This document shows positions 31,450 through 43,654 of a stretch of DNA of 64,000 bases, one piece after another. The position numbers were made by a program, and so were the translations under genes. Within the stretch, counting starts at the first letter, position 1. The number at the start of each line of letters is the position of its first letter. Location of the stretch: assembly GCF_036850765.1 (NCBI RefSeq), contig NC_089490.1, positions 100,614,074 through 100,678,073 on the forward strand, in the 5' to 3' direction. Under the pieces are notes generated by a model. That model was not told the DNA's origin, ran no database searches, and saw only the letters and a list, made by a program, of their open reading frames with translations. This DNA is from Saccopteryx bilineata. Taxonomy: Eukaryota; Chordata; Mammalia; Chiroptera; Emballonuridae.

Positions 31450-31825
31450 CAAAATAAATCTTACTGGACTAAAATCAAGGTGTTAGCAGGACTGAGTTCC
31501 TGCGGGAGACTTTAGGGAGAGTTCTTTTCCTTATGTTTTCCAGCTTCTAGAAGTGGCTTGCATTCCTTGACTCATGGTTTCTTTCTCGGTTTTCAAATCT
31601 TTCTCTTGCTCTCTGACCTTTGCTTCTGTCATTACATCTCCTCTGACTTTGACCTTCTTGCTTCCCTCTTATGAGGGGCCTTGTGATTACAGTCTCACAA
31701 GGATAATCTGGGATAGTCTCATCTCAGAATCCGTAATTGCGCCTGTGAAGTCTCATTTGCTGTGGAATTGGATATGGACATCTTTAAGTGGCCATTATTC
31801 TATCTTCCATAGGCATGATTAAATT
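31450..31825 (+). repeat. Ancient interspersed repeat, right part
   Basis: ATCAAGGTGTTAGCAGGACTG, CCAGCTTCTAGAAGTGGCTTG and CTCTTATGAGGGGCCTTGTGATT belong to a common old mammalian repeat. Its left part (GTATTAGTTCTCTGTTGCGG, GTGGCTTAAAATAACACAG) is at about 30055-30124. I do not know the family name for certain (LTR- or L1-derived). Confidence 0.6.
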
Positions 31826-33064
31826 TGAAATTTATTTTCAACCTAGCCTGTCACAATGAGACTTGGCTAGCCAGGCCAATAAATTCATATATTACCAGAT
31901 GGTACGTACTTATTATCATTGGAATGAGGCTAGTTCCCTTATATCTTAACAATGGAAGGAACCGTAGAGTTGAAAGAATCTTGAAAGGTTATATCTCTGC
32001 CTTTAAGGCAGTACTAGACTTAAACCCGTCAGCTGAGTGTCTTTTGGCATAGAGTTCTGTGGGGAAGGAGCTTCTTAGAAACTCAGTTCCATTAATGACT
32101 GTCCCTGTGTGTGATTCTCCCATGAATTGACATGCTGTATTAAACTATTCCATTTCTGTAATTTTATTAATTGTTTATCTTTAAGAATAAAAATCTCTAG
32201 TAACTTGTCTATCTTATGGTAAGCCCCAAGAAAAGTAAAAATTGGGAGTTGACTATAGCATCTGATAGGTTTGTGGGTGGGTTTTATAGATTTATTCGAT
32301 ATCTGGTGATTGACTCCTTGCTTCAGGTATTCACGAATTTGGTAATATCTGAGAGTCTGCTGTGGTGCTTGGCACTGCTTTGGGCACTGGGGATCCAAAA
32401 AGAAGGTGCGGTCTGTGCATCTAAGGAATTTACTCGCGTCCTAGTAGGGGAGGCAGACACGTAAACAAATTATGATATCTGTGGCTAATTGAAGAGTAGA
32501 AACAAGTATAAAGTTAGAACGAAGGAAGGAGGAGTTATTTTTCTAGGGAAAGAGGATGGACAAGACAGGCTTCCTGAATGACATGACATTTTAGCAGAAT
32601 TTGAAGGAAGAAGAAAAGTTTGCCTGACTGGGTAGGGAGGGGAGAGTACAGAAGGGGACAAGGGTATTGGGTAGTTATTGGAATGGGGAAGGGCATACTG
32701 TACAGAAGAGGGTTTAGGACATCTGACAGGTATACTCCTGACCTTAATGAGTCTCATAGGTTCTCAGGTATTTGTTAGGAATAGTTACATAGCTCCCCAG
32801 TCTTTTGTTGCCTCTGTTAGTGCATTCTAAGGACAAGACAGTTCTTGATTCTAGTCGTTAATAACTTTTTAGTTTGTAATACATAACTAAAACCTTTTAT
32901 GATGAGGTGGCAGATGAATGGAATAAATGTTAAACCTCTGCTCTATTTGGGAAGGTAGAGGGTAGTGCACATCTGTTGTACACACATGGCTTTATTTGTA
33001 TTGTACTTCAAGCCTTTGTCAGCAGTATTGGTCTTACTCTTGTTGAAAGTCTCCCAACTGCTCA
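31826..33064. other. APAF1 intron 4, with L2/L3-like relic
   Basis: No exon. 32340-32470 (CTTTGGGCACTGGGGATCC, GTAGGGGAGGCAGACACG) looks like an ancient L2/L3-type relic. The rest is unassigned. Confidence 0.45.
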
Positions 33065-33440
33065 GCCCTGGCCGGTTGGCTCAGTGGCAGAGCGTCAGCC
33101 TGGCGTGCGGAAGTCCCAGGTTCGATTCCCGGCCAGGGCACACAGGAGAAGCGCCCATCTGCTTCTCCACCCCCTCCCCCTCTCCTTCCTCTCTGTCTCT
33201 CTCTTCCCCTCCCGCAGCCGAGGCTCCATTGGAGCAAAGATGGCCCGGGCGCTGGGGATGGCTCTATGGCCTCTGCCTCAGGCGCTAGAGTGGCTCTGGT
33301 CGCAACAGAGCGACGCCCCTGATGGGCAGAGCATCGCCCCCTGGTGGGCATGCCGGGTGGATCCCGGTCGGGCGCATGCGGGAGTCTGTCTGACTGCCTC
33401 CCCATTTCCAGCTTCAGAAAAAAATACAAAAAAAGAAAAA
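33065..33440 (+). mobile_element. SINE-B, one-unit form, plus strand
   Basis: The only plus-strand SINE-B in the window, near consensus: GCCCTGGCCGGTTGGCTCAG head, tail TTCAGAAAAAAATACAAAAA. Duplication GAAAGTCTCCCAACTGCT. CTCF-like unit on the minus strand at 33331-33347, opposite in direction to all the others. Confidence 0.93.
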
Positions 33441-33543
33441 GAAAGTCTCCCAACTGCTAAAGCCTAGGTTTTACCCTTTGTCATTATAGAGAAGTTTCCT
33501 GGGACTCGACTCTATGCAAATCTCAGGGCCAAGGATTGATTTT

Positions 33544-33783
33544 AAAAAAAATTTATTTATTTATTTTTTATTTTTATTTATTTTTATTTTTTATTTATTC
33601 ATTTTAGAGAGGAGAGGGAGAGAGAGAGAGAGAGAGAGAGGAGAGACAGAGAGAGAGAAGGGGGGAGGAGCTAGAAGCATCAACTCCCATATGTGCCTTG
33701 ACCAGGCAAGCCCAGGGTTTCGAACCGGCGACCTCAGCATTTCCAGGTCGATGCTTTATCCACTGCGCCATCACAGGTCAGGC
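33544..33783 (-). mobile_element. SINE-A, short form
   Basis: Complete. Duplication CCAAGGATTGATTTT at 33529-33543 and 33784-33798. Confidence 0.9.
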
Positions 33784-33829
33784 CCAAGGATTGATTTTTA
33801 TTTACTTATTTATATATATATATATTTTA

Positions 33830-36117
33830 CCTCTATTGCAAAATTGATCACCAAGGATATTTCAGGATGAAGTCAGTTTAAGTTCTTTTAGTGTGAAGAA
33901 ATGAGTTTTTCTTTCAATATTATGATGAATTTCCTTTAAAATATATATTTATAATGTACTAATTTATAGGGTTAAAAGTGTGCCCCTGAACTCAGTTTAA
34001 ATTGATTATTGGGTGAACTATCAACTTTAGTAGTTAATTGACCAATGACTTACGGAATTATTTGCCCAGGAATGATGGTATATAAAATGTACTCTTGGAA
34101 TAGATTTTAACTATTTTGTTTTGAGAAAATGTCAGAGATAATAGCAATTTTCTGGTGCAAAGTGAGCTTAATTCACATCCCTCATTTGCTTTTGTGAGAG
34201 CGCAAGTGCAGAGGGTTGAGTTAGCGTAATTATAATTTTAGTTTACAGCCTTTATCGTATTAGGTCTGTATAAGACTTAGCTTCTTGCTGTATTTCCTTT
34301 TAAAAATTTCTCATTCTCATTTTTCTTTCCCTCCTCTAAGAAAAAATACACTTCTTCTATGAGCCTCCTCTATGTAAATACATTACTTTATTTCTGACAC
34401 CACAAGTGTGAGTTTTCTACAATTCTTCAACACCAGCTGGGTGTCCTCTGGTTTAAACTCAATTCTGACACTATCTATCCGGAGTCAGCATCAGATCTCT
34501 CTGGTTAAGGGTTCAGTCCTACAAGACGCCCCTCACCCCCTGCCTTTAGATGCCAGTTGCAATTCCAGATTGTTACCTGCACTTCTGAACAGAGGTTCCT
34601 TCCTCATGGGTTTGATTAATTTGCTAGAGCAGCTGACAGAACTCATTTTAATGACTGGATCACTGTTTTACTATAAAGGACATAACTTAGGAATAGCCAG
34701 ATGGAAGAGATGCGTTATAACAAAATGTGTGGGAAGCAGGTAGAGCCTGTGTGCCCTCTCTGGATCTGCTTCTCTCCCCACACCTCCTTGTGCCTACCTA
34801 TCCAGAAGCTTTCTGAACTCGTCCCTTCGGGGTTTCTATGGAGGCTTCGTTACATAGGGATGATTGATTAAAACATTGGCCCTTGAGGATTGAACTCATT
34901 CTCTAGCCTTTCTCCCCCCGAGTTTTAAAAGAATGGAAGCTTTCTCTAGAGGCCGTCTACTGATTTCCTTGATGCTATTAGATGATTAATTGCTACCAGG
35001 GTAAACCTCATGTGAAAGTAGGACGAAGTTTATTTTTTCTGAATAAAGGCAATTTTTCTCTTGATTTCGTTTCTCTGAATGAATTATAGAAATCATCCAA
35101 GGCTAAATTGCTCCCTCTTGTGCCCATAGTCAAGATGTTTAGATTCTTTCTGAAATGTGGAATATATGCTTCAGTATTTAATTATCATTGTGTGATGTTA
35201 GGAGTTTTTCAGATTTATAGGTCATTTAGTCTGTATTTTTAAAGCTAGTTGTGTTTATTTTTTCTTGCATATGTTTATAATGCCCTCATTTATTAGTTTT
35301 AAATTCAGGAGAGAAAGACCTTGGATGTAGGTAATAGGTACTTAATTTTGAATCTAAAGAATTTACTAGCTAGCTATATCAGAATACTTTCTTTGCCTTG
35401 TCTTCAATCCTGGGATGATTTTTAAAAATTTTAAATAGAAAGTATAAATTAAAATAAAAAGGAACCTTAGGAGCAACAGGTATTTTACAACTCTGTTTTA
35501 AATATTATAGTAGTAATATTTTCATTTAAAAAGAAGAAAAAATTATTTTCACTTGCCCTTCTCCCTTTCTCCTAATTGCTTCACCACAGATAATCATGGT
35601 TAAGAGTTTAAAGTGAATTGTTCCAAACTTTTTCTATGCATTTACAAACATGTACACCAGCAGAACGCAGCTACAACACTAAGTGAAACCAGAAAATGAA
35701 ACCGAAATCAGGAATTTACTACTTTGAAACTGTTGACTTGCACTGATGGAAGCCTAAGAGAACATCAGGAAGCTTTTAGGATTAAGCGTAAGACTGGCAC
35801 TGATAATCAAACTGTGCTTCACAGAGCTGTCTTTACCTCACTTATCACAGAGTTCTCTATCTCCTGGTCATTTGTTAGCTTTTAGATTCTTGTGCAGTTA
35901 CTACTCAGTACATTACCAAATTCTGATCTAGGTCTCCTCCTCTCATCCTCAAGACTTTCTGCCATATCCTGTAGACTTCCTCCTTTCTGATCAGGAAACT
36001 CCTCTCTGTCAACAACTCTTTCTAGAAAGTTAATGACAGTGACCTTTCTGCCACACCCTTTAGACCTCTTCCTCTCTGATTAGGAAACTCCTTTATGTCA
36101 ACAACTCCTTCTGGAAT
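33830..36117. other. APAF1 intron 4, long unassigned stretch
   Basis: No exon recognised. Contains a diverged tandem duplication at 35955-36117 (see its own entry). The rest appears to be unique or too old to name. Confidence 0.45.
35955..36117. repeat. Diverged tandem duplication, about 89-bp unit
   Basis: CTTTCTGCCATATCCTGTAG (35955) and CTTTCTGCCACACCCTTTAG (36044) start two copies that also share GAAACTCCT and TGTCAACAACTC at the same offset. The second copy is cut by the SINE at 36118. Confidence 0.75.
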
Positions 36118-36411
36118 GTTTGTTTGTTTGTTTGTTTATTTTGAGAAAGAAAAAGAGATGAGAAGCATCAACTCTTAGTTGTGTCACTTTAGTTATTCCT
36201 ATATACCTTGACCAGGGGGCTCAAGCTGAGCCAGTGACCCCTTGCTCAAGCCAGTTTCCTTGAGCTTCAAGCCAGCGACTTTTGGGCTTGAACCAGCGAC
36301 CCCAGGATCAAGCTGATGAGCCCATGCTCAAGCTGGCGACCTCAGAGTTTTGAACCTGGACCTCGGCATCCTAGGCCAATGCTCTATTCATTGTGCCTCT
36401 GCCAGTCAGGC
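36118..36411 (-). mobile_element. SINE-A, long form, diverged
   Basis: Tail is a (TTTG)n tract. Body with CAAGCCAGCGAC repeats. Head CCTGACTGGC decayed. Confidence 0.8.
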
Positions 36412-36888
36412 TAGACTGTTTACCTTTTTGCCTTATCTGAAACTGGGCAGTTCCCTGGGGGTACCACCTTCTCCATAGCCTTCATCACTGGTGTGACAAC
36501 TCTTTTTTCTTTATATCCCACATACTTCACCACCAGGAAGTGGGTAGATATTATTGTTCTCTGTTGCCTCATTCAGACTTTTAATACCCTTCTCCAGCTA
36601 AATTAATTGTCCTTTGAGGTTCATTTCTCTAATTGTTCCCAGTTATGTTATTGCCCTCTTAGTCGTTGATGATTGGTGTTCTTAATTATAAACTTAAGCT
36701 CTTTTCATCTGTCACTCGTAGTGATTTTGATATCTGTGGATGAATCATCCAAAGTGTTAGGCTCTCACTTCTTTGACTTCTTTATCTTCAGTGACATTTT
36801 CTTCACTCCCCATCAACCATATACTTCCCTGGACCCTGGCCTGAACCCCAGTCCTTATCATTATCAGAAAGGATACCACTTTTGAAAT

Positions 36889-37189
36889 CTTTTTTTTTTT
36901 ACAGAGAGAGAGAGATAGACAGGGACAGACAGACAGGAATGGAGAGATGAGAAGCATCAATCATTAGTTTTTCGTTGCGCATTGCGACACCTTAGTTGTT
37001 CATTGATTGCTTTCTCATATGTGCCTTGACCACGGGCCTTCAGCAGACTGAGTAACCCCTTGCTCGAGCCAGCGACCTTGGGCTCAAGCTGGTGAGCTTT
37101 TGCTCAAGCTGGCGACCTCGGGGTCTTGAACCTGGGTCTTCTGCATCCCAGTCCGACGCTCTATCCACTGTGCCACCGTCCGGTCAGGC
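36889..37189 (-). mobile_element. SINE-A, long form
   Basis: Near consensus with a small body deletion (AGATGAGCCC block missing). Flanked by GAAATCTT. Confidence 0.9.
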
Positions 37190-37544
37190 TGAAATCTTGA
37201 TATAAACATGCTTTTCTACTCTGCGTATTTCTACCTACTCTGCTCTGTAAGTTTACTGCTACAGTTTTATGACCTCTCAAGACTTATCCATTGATTTCAT
37301 AATATCCTCACTGTTTATCCCATCTGTCTCCTCCTAGGCTTGGGCCTTGATTTTTATTTTTACTGCTCATTATTCAGTTGCTCCTTAGCGCATACTCTTG
37401 GCCCTTAGATTCTCCTGTTATCTTGAGTGAAAGCCAATTCCTTCTTTATGCTAGGAGATGGAGTAGGGATTCTTTCTTACTCCCTGTTGCTTCCTTTTTG
37501 CTGGAGAGAATCACCCACTGAGTTTCAGTTTAATTTCATGATCA

Positions 37545-37918
37545 TGCCTGACCAGGCAGTGGTGTGGTAGATAGAGCTTTGTCCTGGGACGCTGAGGACC
37601 CAGGTTCAAAACCCCGAGGTTCCCGGCTTGAGCATGGGCTTGCTGGTTTGAGGCAGGGTTACTGGCTTGAGCGTGGGATCATAGACATGACACCATGGTC
37701 GCTGGCTTGAGCCCAAAGGTCACTGGCTTGAAGTCCAAGGTTGCTGGCTTGAGCAAGAAGTCACTGGCTTGGCTGGAGCCCCCTAGTCAAGGCACATATG
37801 ACAAAACAATCAATGAATAACTAAGGTGCTACAACTATGAGTTCATGTTTCTCATCTCTCTCCTTCTCTATCTGTCTGTCCCTCTGTGTCTATCTCCCTC
37901 CCTCTCTCTCACTAAAAA
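37545..37918 (+). mobile_element. SINE-A, long form, extended body
   Basis: Plus strand, diverged, with tandem GTCGCTGGCTTGAG-like repeats. Confidence 0.85.
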
Positions 37919-38173
37919 CATAACAAAGATTCATGATCATAAACTTCGGCAGTTTTGCCAGGTTTACTTAGTGAATTTGTAAACATGGCATTGGGGTTTG
38001 TTGGGTATAATCAGAAAACAACATCACTCTTTTTCCTCATTGTTTGTTCTTAACTATTTTTTGGGACTGATTCTTTCACTGGCCTTGTACAGGTTCAGAG
38101 TCCCCATATCACTTCCAAGTTTTAAAAACTTTCACTTTGGAATGTCAGTTCCTATTTTATGTGTACTTCAAAC

Positions 38174-38175
<2 letters not shown>

Positions 38176-38214
<39 letters not shown>
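38176..38214. repeat. (TA)n microsatellite
   Basis: About 38 bases of alternating AT, potentially cruciform-forming, flanked by CTTCAT and ATGAAG. Confidence 0.9.
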
Positions 38215-38215
<1 letters not shown>

Positions 38216-38354
38216 GTTCTCCCTTTCTCAGTGGGTCCTGCCTCAAGCTTTGGAAACCAGCAGGGGAAGAAGAAGTTCAGATGGACATTACAGGTGCTTT
38301 CCAGCTTTTTCCTCCTGCACACAATGCTGCTTGAATATCCTTGTGAAGGAAGAA

Positions 38355-38555
38355 TAGTTTAGAAGTTAAGGTTGACGCTAGAGTTTTGAAATCTTATCTC
38401 TGCTTTATTAGCTGTGTAACTTTAGACAATTATTTAACCTTTCTATACCTCAGTTTCCTCATCTGTAAAGTTGGAGTAATAATAGTGTCTGCCTGATACT
38501 CTGCTATGAGGATTAAATATAATGTGTAGACCTATGAGAATAGTGCTAAAAAATG
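38355..38555 (+). repeat. MIR relic
   Basis: TATTAGCTGTGTAACTTTAGA, CTCAGTTTCCTCATCTGTAA and GAGGATTAAATATAATGTG are MIR landmarks. Confidence 0.8.
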
Positions 38556-38641
38556 TCATAAATATATCTTTGCTCATGTATACAAATATTTCTTTTGGCT
38601 GATTAAGTTTTTAAAATAGTGTTTCTTTTTGTACTTAATTA

Positions 38642-39018
38642 TTATTATTATTATTATTTTGTATTTTTCTGAGGTTGGAAACGGGGAGGCAGTCAGACAG
38701 ACTCCCGCATGCACCCGACCGGGATCCACCCAGCACGCCCACCAGGGGGCGATGCTCTGCCCATCTGAGGCTTCGCTCTGCTGCAATCAGAGCCATTCGA
38801 GCACCTGAGGCAGAGGCCACAGAGCCATCCTCAGCGCCCGGGCAAACTTTGCTCCAATGGAGCCTCGGCTGCGGGAGGGGAAGAGAGAGACAGAGAGGAA
38901 GGAGAGGGGAAGGGGTGGAGAAGCAGGTGGGTGCTTCTGCTGTGTGCTCTGGCCGGGAATCGAACCCGGACTCCGCACGCCAGGCCGACACTCTACCACT
39001 GAGCCAACCGGCCAGGGC
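38642..39018 (-). mobile_element. SINE-B, one-unit form
   Basis: Complete. CTCF-like unit at 38739. Tail expanded to (ATT)n. Confidence 0.9.
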
Positions 39019-39299
39019 CTATTCTTAATTATTTTGAATACTAGTAAATAAATTGCCTTTTGGTGTAATGTAACTCATCTTTATTTCTATGCTTTGCTTT
39101 TTCTTATACTTTTATGAATTTGTAATAGAAATCTATGATTAATGCCACTCGTATGATCCAATGCTACTACTGTCCACCATATTTTATACTTAGGGGACCA
39201 CTCTTACATTTTTTTCTATCTATGGGGAGATAATTAAGTACAGTCTATGAAGGCCTAAGATTATTGACTCTTGATAAAATCTAAGTTAAAAAATATATG

Positions 39300-39544
39300 T
39301 ATAAATATTTTCATTGATTTGAGAGAGAGAGAGAGAAGCATTAACTTGTTGTTTCACTTAGCTGTGCGTCCATTGATTGCCTTTCATATGTGTCCTGACT
39401 GGGGTTCGAACCAGTGACCTGGGGGTTGAGCCATCATTCTTGGGATTGAGCCAGTGACCCTGGGGTCAAGCTTGCGACCTTGGGATCGAGCTGGCGACTT
39501 TGGCACTCTTGGACAACGCTCTATCCACTGCCCTACTGGCCAGG
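39300..39544 (-). mobile_element. Old SINE-A-like element
   Basis: Same layout as SINE-A (GAGAAGCATTAACTTG, CCATTGATTGCC, repeated GAGCCAGTGACC, head GCCTGGCCAGTAGG) but strongly diverged. An older relative. Confidence 0.65.
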
Positions 39545-39699
39545 CTAGAAAAATATATTTCAAGATAGGCTATGGCTTAATTAACAGTAATAATGATAAC
39601 AGTCAACAGTAACAGTAATAATAATGTCCACTCTTATATAGTGCTTGTTAGTTCAAACCTTAGTATGTGTAAAGTGCTCTCAGATTCATATCACCAAGA

Positions 39700-39878
39700 A
39701 GTTAACATAGCCAATTCACATACTTTATAGCATTAATTTCTCAGAGTAACTCTGAACTAGATAGGGTAAACAGTCTTATTTCAGTATAATAAACGAGATT
39801 GAGGTTAAGTGATTTGCCAAAGATTTTATAGCTAGTAAGCAGTAGGGCCAGACTTGGACCTAACTTCTTACTTTAGAG
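39700..39878 (-). repeat. MIR relic
   Basis: GAGGTTAAGTGATTTGCCAA, AGCTAGTAAGCAGTAGGGCC on the plus strand mark MIR in reverse. Confidence 0.75.
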
Positions 39879-39879
39879 C

Positions 39880-39908
39880 TGATCTTAGCCAAAAGGCTGA
39901 GATGTGAT
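39880..39908 (-). pseudogene. U2 snRNA 5' fragment 2
   Basis: TGATCTTAGCCAAAAGGCTG then AGATGTGAT matches 26 of 29 bases of the reverse complement of U2 nucleotides 1-29. It abuts the MIR relic. Truncated and non-functional. Confidence 0.8.
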
Positions 39909-39974
39909 CTTGACTTCTTTCTTTAAGTTTCTATATGAGAGCCATAATGAGTGAGTTATATATTTCTAGTCATT

Positions 39975-40192
39975 AGTGGTTCTCAGTCAGAGGTGATTTT
40001 GCCCACCCCCAGCTGCCATTTGGCAATGTTTGGAGACACTTTTGGTTGTCATAACCAGGGGGCGGGTGCTTCTAGCATCTAGTGGATAGAAGCCAGGGCG
40101 GCTGTTAAACACGCTCCTCTGCACAGGACAGGCTCCCACAGCAGTGAATGATCTGGCCCAGAATGTCAAGAGAGCTTGGGGTGGAGGAGCTA
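39975..40192 (+). repeat. MER5A-type hAT relic
   Basis: Ancient hAT-Charlie MITE: TTCTCAGTCAGAGGTGATTT, TTTGGCAATGTTTGGAGACA, TCTAGTGGATAGAAGCCAGG, GGCCCAGAATGTCAA. Confidence 0.85.
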
Positions 40193-40267
40193 TTGTATAG
40201 TGATGATTGATGACATAGGACAAAGACTGTGAATTTTGTTTGGTAAGATTTCACTGATAAGCAGATT

Positions 40268-40493
40268 TAAAAAAAAAAATTCAGTGAGAGGAGCAGAGGC
40301 AAAGAGACAAGAGTCCCGCATGTGCCCCGACCAGGATCTACACGACAAGCCCAGTGGAGGGCCATTCTCTGCCCATTTGGGGTGTTGCTCTGTTGCTCAG
40401 CAACTGAGCTTTTCTTAGCTCTTGAGGTGGAGGCCATGGAGCCCTCCTCAGTGCCCGAGGCCAACTCTCCAATTGAGCCATGGCTGCAGGAGG

Positions 40494-40527
<34 letters not shown>

Positions 40528-40658
40528 CAGAGGTAAGAGAGAGGGCGTGGAGAAGCAGATGGGTGCGTCTCTTGTGTGCCCTGACCAGGAATAGAACCCA
40601 GGACATCCACACACCACACTCTGAGTTGATGCTCTCACTGAGCCAAACGTCCAGGGCC
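40268..40658 (-). mobile_element. SINE-B, old diverged copy
   Basis: Contains a (GA)n expansion at about 40497-40527. The CTCF-like unit is lost (CCCAGTGGAGGGCCATTC). Weak flanking match AAGCAGATT. Confidence 0.75.
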
Positions 40659-40674
40659 ATGAAAAGCAGATTCA

Positions 40675-40996
40675 GCCTGACCAGGCGGTGGCGCAGTGGA
40701 TAGAGCGTCGGACTGGGATGCGGAAGTACCCAGGTTCGAGACTCCGAGGTCGCGCGCGGGCTCATCTGGCTTGAGCAAAGAGCTCGCCAGCTTGGACCCA
40801 AGGTCGCTGGCTCCAGCAAGGGGTTACTCGGTCTGCTGAAGGCCCACGGTCAAGGCACATGTGAGAAAGCAATCAATGAACAACTAAGAAGTCGCAACGC
40901 GCAACGAGAAACTGATGATTGATGCTTCTCATCTCTCTCTGTTCCTGTCTGTCTGTCCCTGTCTATCTCTACCTCTGTAAAAAAAAAAAAAAAAAG
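40675..40996 (+). mobile_element. SINE-A, long form
   Basis: Plus strand, near consensus. Duplication GAAAAGCAGATTCA on both sides. About 230 bases upstream of APAF1 exon 5. Confidence 0.92.
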
Positions 40997-41229
40997 AAAG
41001 AAAAGCAGATTCACTCTGAACTTCAATTACTTCCCATCTTCAACTTTTCTTAGATTCAGGCTGTAAAGCTCAGTAATACCCGACAAGTAAAATTTATACC
41101 CTTAATCAAAAGAAGTTGAAGACATGATGATGAGATTGAAGATTAGAACACATCTGCTGCTTATCAGCAAAATTTTTGGAAGGACTCCTTATTCCAAGGC
41201 CTTAAGGTTATTATTCTTTTCCTCACCAG

Positions 41230-41413
41230 GTTGTTTCCCAGGGGGTGTGCATTGGGTTTCAGTGGGGAAACAAGACAAAGCTGGGCTTCTGATGAAATTG
41301 CAGAATCTTTGTGCACGGTTGGATCAGGACGAGAGTTTCTCCCAGAGGCCTCCACTCAATATTGAAGAGGCCAAAGACCGTCTCCGCATTCTGATGCTGC
41401 GCAAATACCCAAG
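41230..41413 (+). CDS. APAF1: APAF1 exon 5: NB-ARC, between Walker A and B
   Basis: Acceptor TCCTCACCAG before 41230. Encodes CFPGGVHWVSVGKQDKAGLL through LCARLDQDESFSQRPPLNIE to LRILMLRKYPR. Part of the alpha/beta nucleotide-binding fold. Phase joins exon 4 at Gly and leaves two bases of an Arg codon. Donor AAG|GTATGG. Confidence 0.97.
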
Positions 41414-42169
41414 GTATGGATGGTCAAATTTAGTTAGTGTGTGAAGTCCCGGTGAGATTTAACTACTGACATCCTGAGAGCCTCATACCTTTTCTCGCTG
41501 TCAGCTACAGGGTCTGAGAAAGAACCATAGCTTTCCTGTTCTCTCTTTTTAAAAAAAGTGGCTTCCACTGGCTGGAACTGCTACTTTTCTCTTCTTTGCC
41601 TGTGATGTACTGCATCATCTCTTATGTGCTGTAGTGGTCTCACAAGGTGAGTGGTCTTTGCTAGAAATGCAGACTTCTTACCTTGAATCTATTGTTTCTA
41701 ATGGATTAACATAGAACAAGAGACAGAGTAAAGGTAGGCAACTGGTGAAAGACTGAGTCAGGAAGGATTTTTTATTTAAGGGGACCCTTCTACTGTGTTT
41801 TCTTAGTTTTGGGATATACATGTAACTTCTATTTCTGCATACTTTGAGTTTTACTTAATTATTTCAATAATTCATTCAAGAAATACGGATAAAATTATGT
41901 GCCAGGCACTGTTACCAGCTACTTCACAGTTCTCACTAAGCTGGAGGGTAGGTAGCAGCTTGGTTGCTGCTTGTGTTAAGGTGTAATTGGGGATTCGGTC
42001 AATAGTTTGCTTTCCATGACCTAGTGGCCTTCTTTTCATTTGCTCATTTAAATAGCATTGAGTGCTGCACCTGGGTCAGTGCTGCAAGTACAAAGGCGAA
42101 TAAAGCATTCCTTGGGAATGTAAATCGGGCAAGAATTAGATGATGTCACTTAGCTGTTGTTTTTTTAAT

Positions 42170-42349
42170 ATTCTTTTTATTTTTTAAAAATTTACTCATT
42201 TTACAAAGAAGAGAGAGAGAGAGAAGGTGGGGAGGAGCAGGAAGCATCAACTCCCGGAAGTGCCTTGACCAGGCAAGCCCAGAGTTTCAAATCGGCGACC
42301 TCAGTGTTCCAGGTCAACGTTTTATCCACTGCGCCACCACAGGTCAGGC
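42170..42349 (-). mobile_element. SINE-A, short form
   Basis: Head CCTGACCTGTGGTGGCGCAG on the minus strand. Body near consensus. Confidence 0.85.
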
Positions 42350-43367
42350 TGCACTCGACTGTTCTTTAATGCCTGATGCACCTGATGTGGTACACTGTCA
42401 TATGTAACAGTTGCAGAGTATGGCAGTGATTCTCAAACTGGTGAGGGGTTTATATCAAAACAGTGAGTGAGAGGAATGAGTTTTGGAAAAAGCCTCCTTT
42501 AGGTGATCAGGATGGATGCCCACTACAGAGGCAAGCTCCCTGGTCTCTGGCTTTTTTCTCCTCCAGATCCCTCCATCATCTCTCTTCCCCTTCGTAGTCA
42601 CTGGTTTCCATTTTCCTGGAGGAAATAGAATTGAGATCACTAACCAGTCCCTTTTTCTGGCTCAGTAACTTCTCCCTAATACCACTTCCCTTTGCAAAAT
42701 AAAAGGGATTTCTGTTTAGGAAAATATAACCACTCTCAGATGTATCAGATCAGGGCTTATAATGCCTGTCATTTTTTTTTCTCTCTCAGCATTGATTTGG
42801 TTTATGCGTTTTGCAATTTTCCAACCTATGTATGTACCTAGAGTCTTTTTTTTTTGTAGTCTTAAGAGGGAGTGTGCCATTCAGGTAAAAATGCAAGTGT
42901 GTAATTATGTTATCAGATGCTAGCTGTATATTTTCTCATTTGTTCTGGTGAGTTTAAAAAAGTTTTGGTGAGACCAATCAGGGTTGGCATAGAGGTTCTT
43001 TTCATTATGAGTAAGCAGACTGATTCCTTGGATTGAAACACCGCACTAGTATAACAAATGAAAAATAATCTTGCTAGTGCATTCTGTTAGGTTGGAACAT
43101 ATGAAATTGCTCGCTTTGTAGGTAAAAAATGGTTAAAAACCATCATTGTTATATACTTGATTCTGATGTTAACTGGAGCCCAGTTCTCATTTGGTTTTGG
43201 TGCTTCAAGACTGAATTGGGAAAAGCCCAATACTTAGTTCTTTTTAGGTACTGGGTAGCTGATTTCTTATACTTACAGACCTCTTTTTATAGCTCCCTTA
43301 ACTTGAATATATATTGGTTTTGGGTGAGAGAAATCCTTTTTTTTTTTTTTCTATTTGGATCACTATA

Positions 43368-43485
43368 TGGGGGTGGGCAAAAGAAGGTTTATATTTTTCG
43401 TATGGAAAATAATATAACAATTAATAAGAAACAAGAATAACCTCTTGTGTGTTCGCAGCTGTAAACCGACTTCTGCCCACCCCTG
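43368..43485 (+). mobile_element. TA-flanked MITE, family 2
   Basis: A 118-bp element ending GGGGGTGGGCAAAAG / CTTCTGCCCACCCCTG with TA on both sides, the Tc1/mariner duplication. Sits about 170 bases before APAF1 exon 6. Confidence 0.8.
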
Positions 43486-43654
43486 TATTGTGACAGGGCT
43501 ATAAGAAAGAAAAGAGGAAGAACCATGGGATGTCTATTCTCTATTCCTTCTTTTTTTTTTATTTTGTAAATTAAAAAAAGTGGTGGCATTCTCCTTTTTT
43601 AAAGGAAGCTTAAAATAATTGTGATTAGTAACTTAATACAGTTCTTTTAATTAG

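Larger units (their letters stand above)
41414..43654 (+). other. APAF1 intron 5
   Basis: Holds a short SINE-A, a TA-flanked MITE, and an L2-like fragment near 42045-42130 (GAGTGCTGCACCTGGGTCAG). No other exon seen. Confidence 0.5.

Noticed and set aside
35690..35730. GAAA-repeat reminiscent of an interferon response element (GAAAATGAAACCGAAATC)
   Set aside because: Spacing only partly fits and it lies deep in an intron with no other supporting signal.
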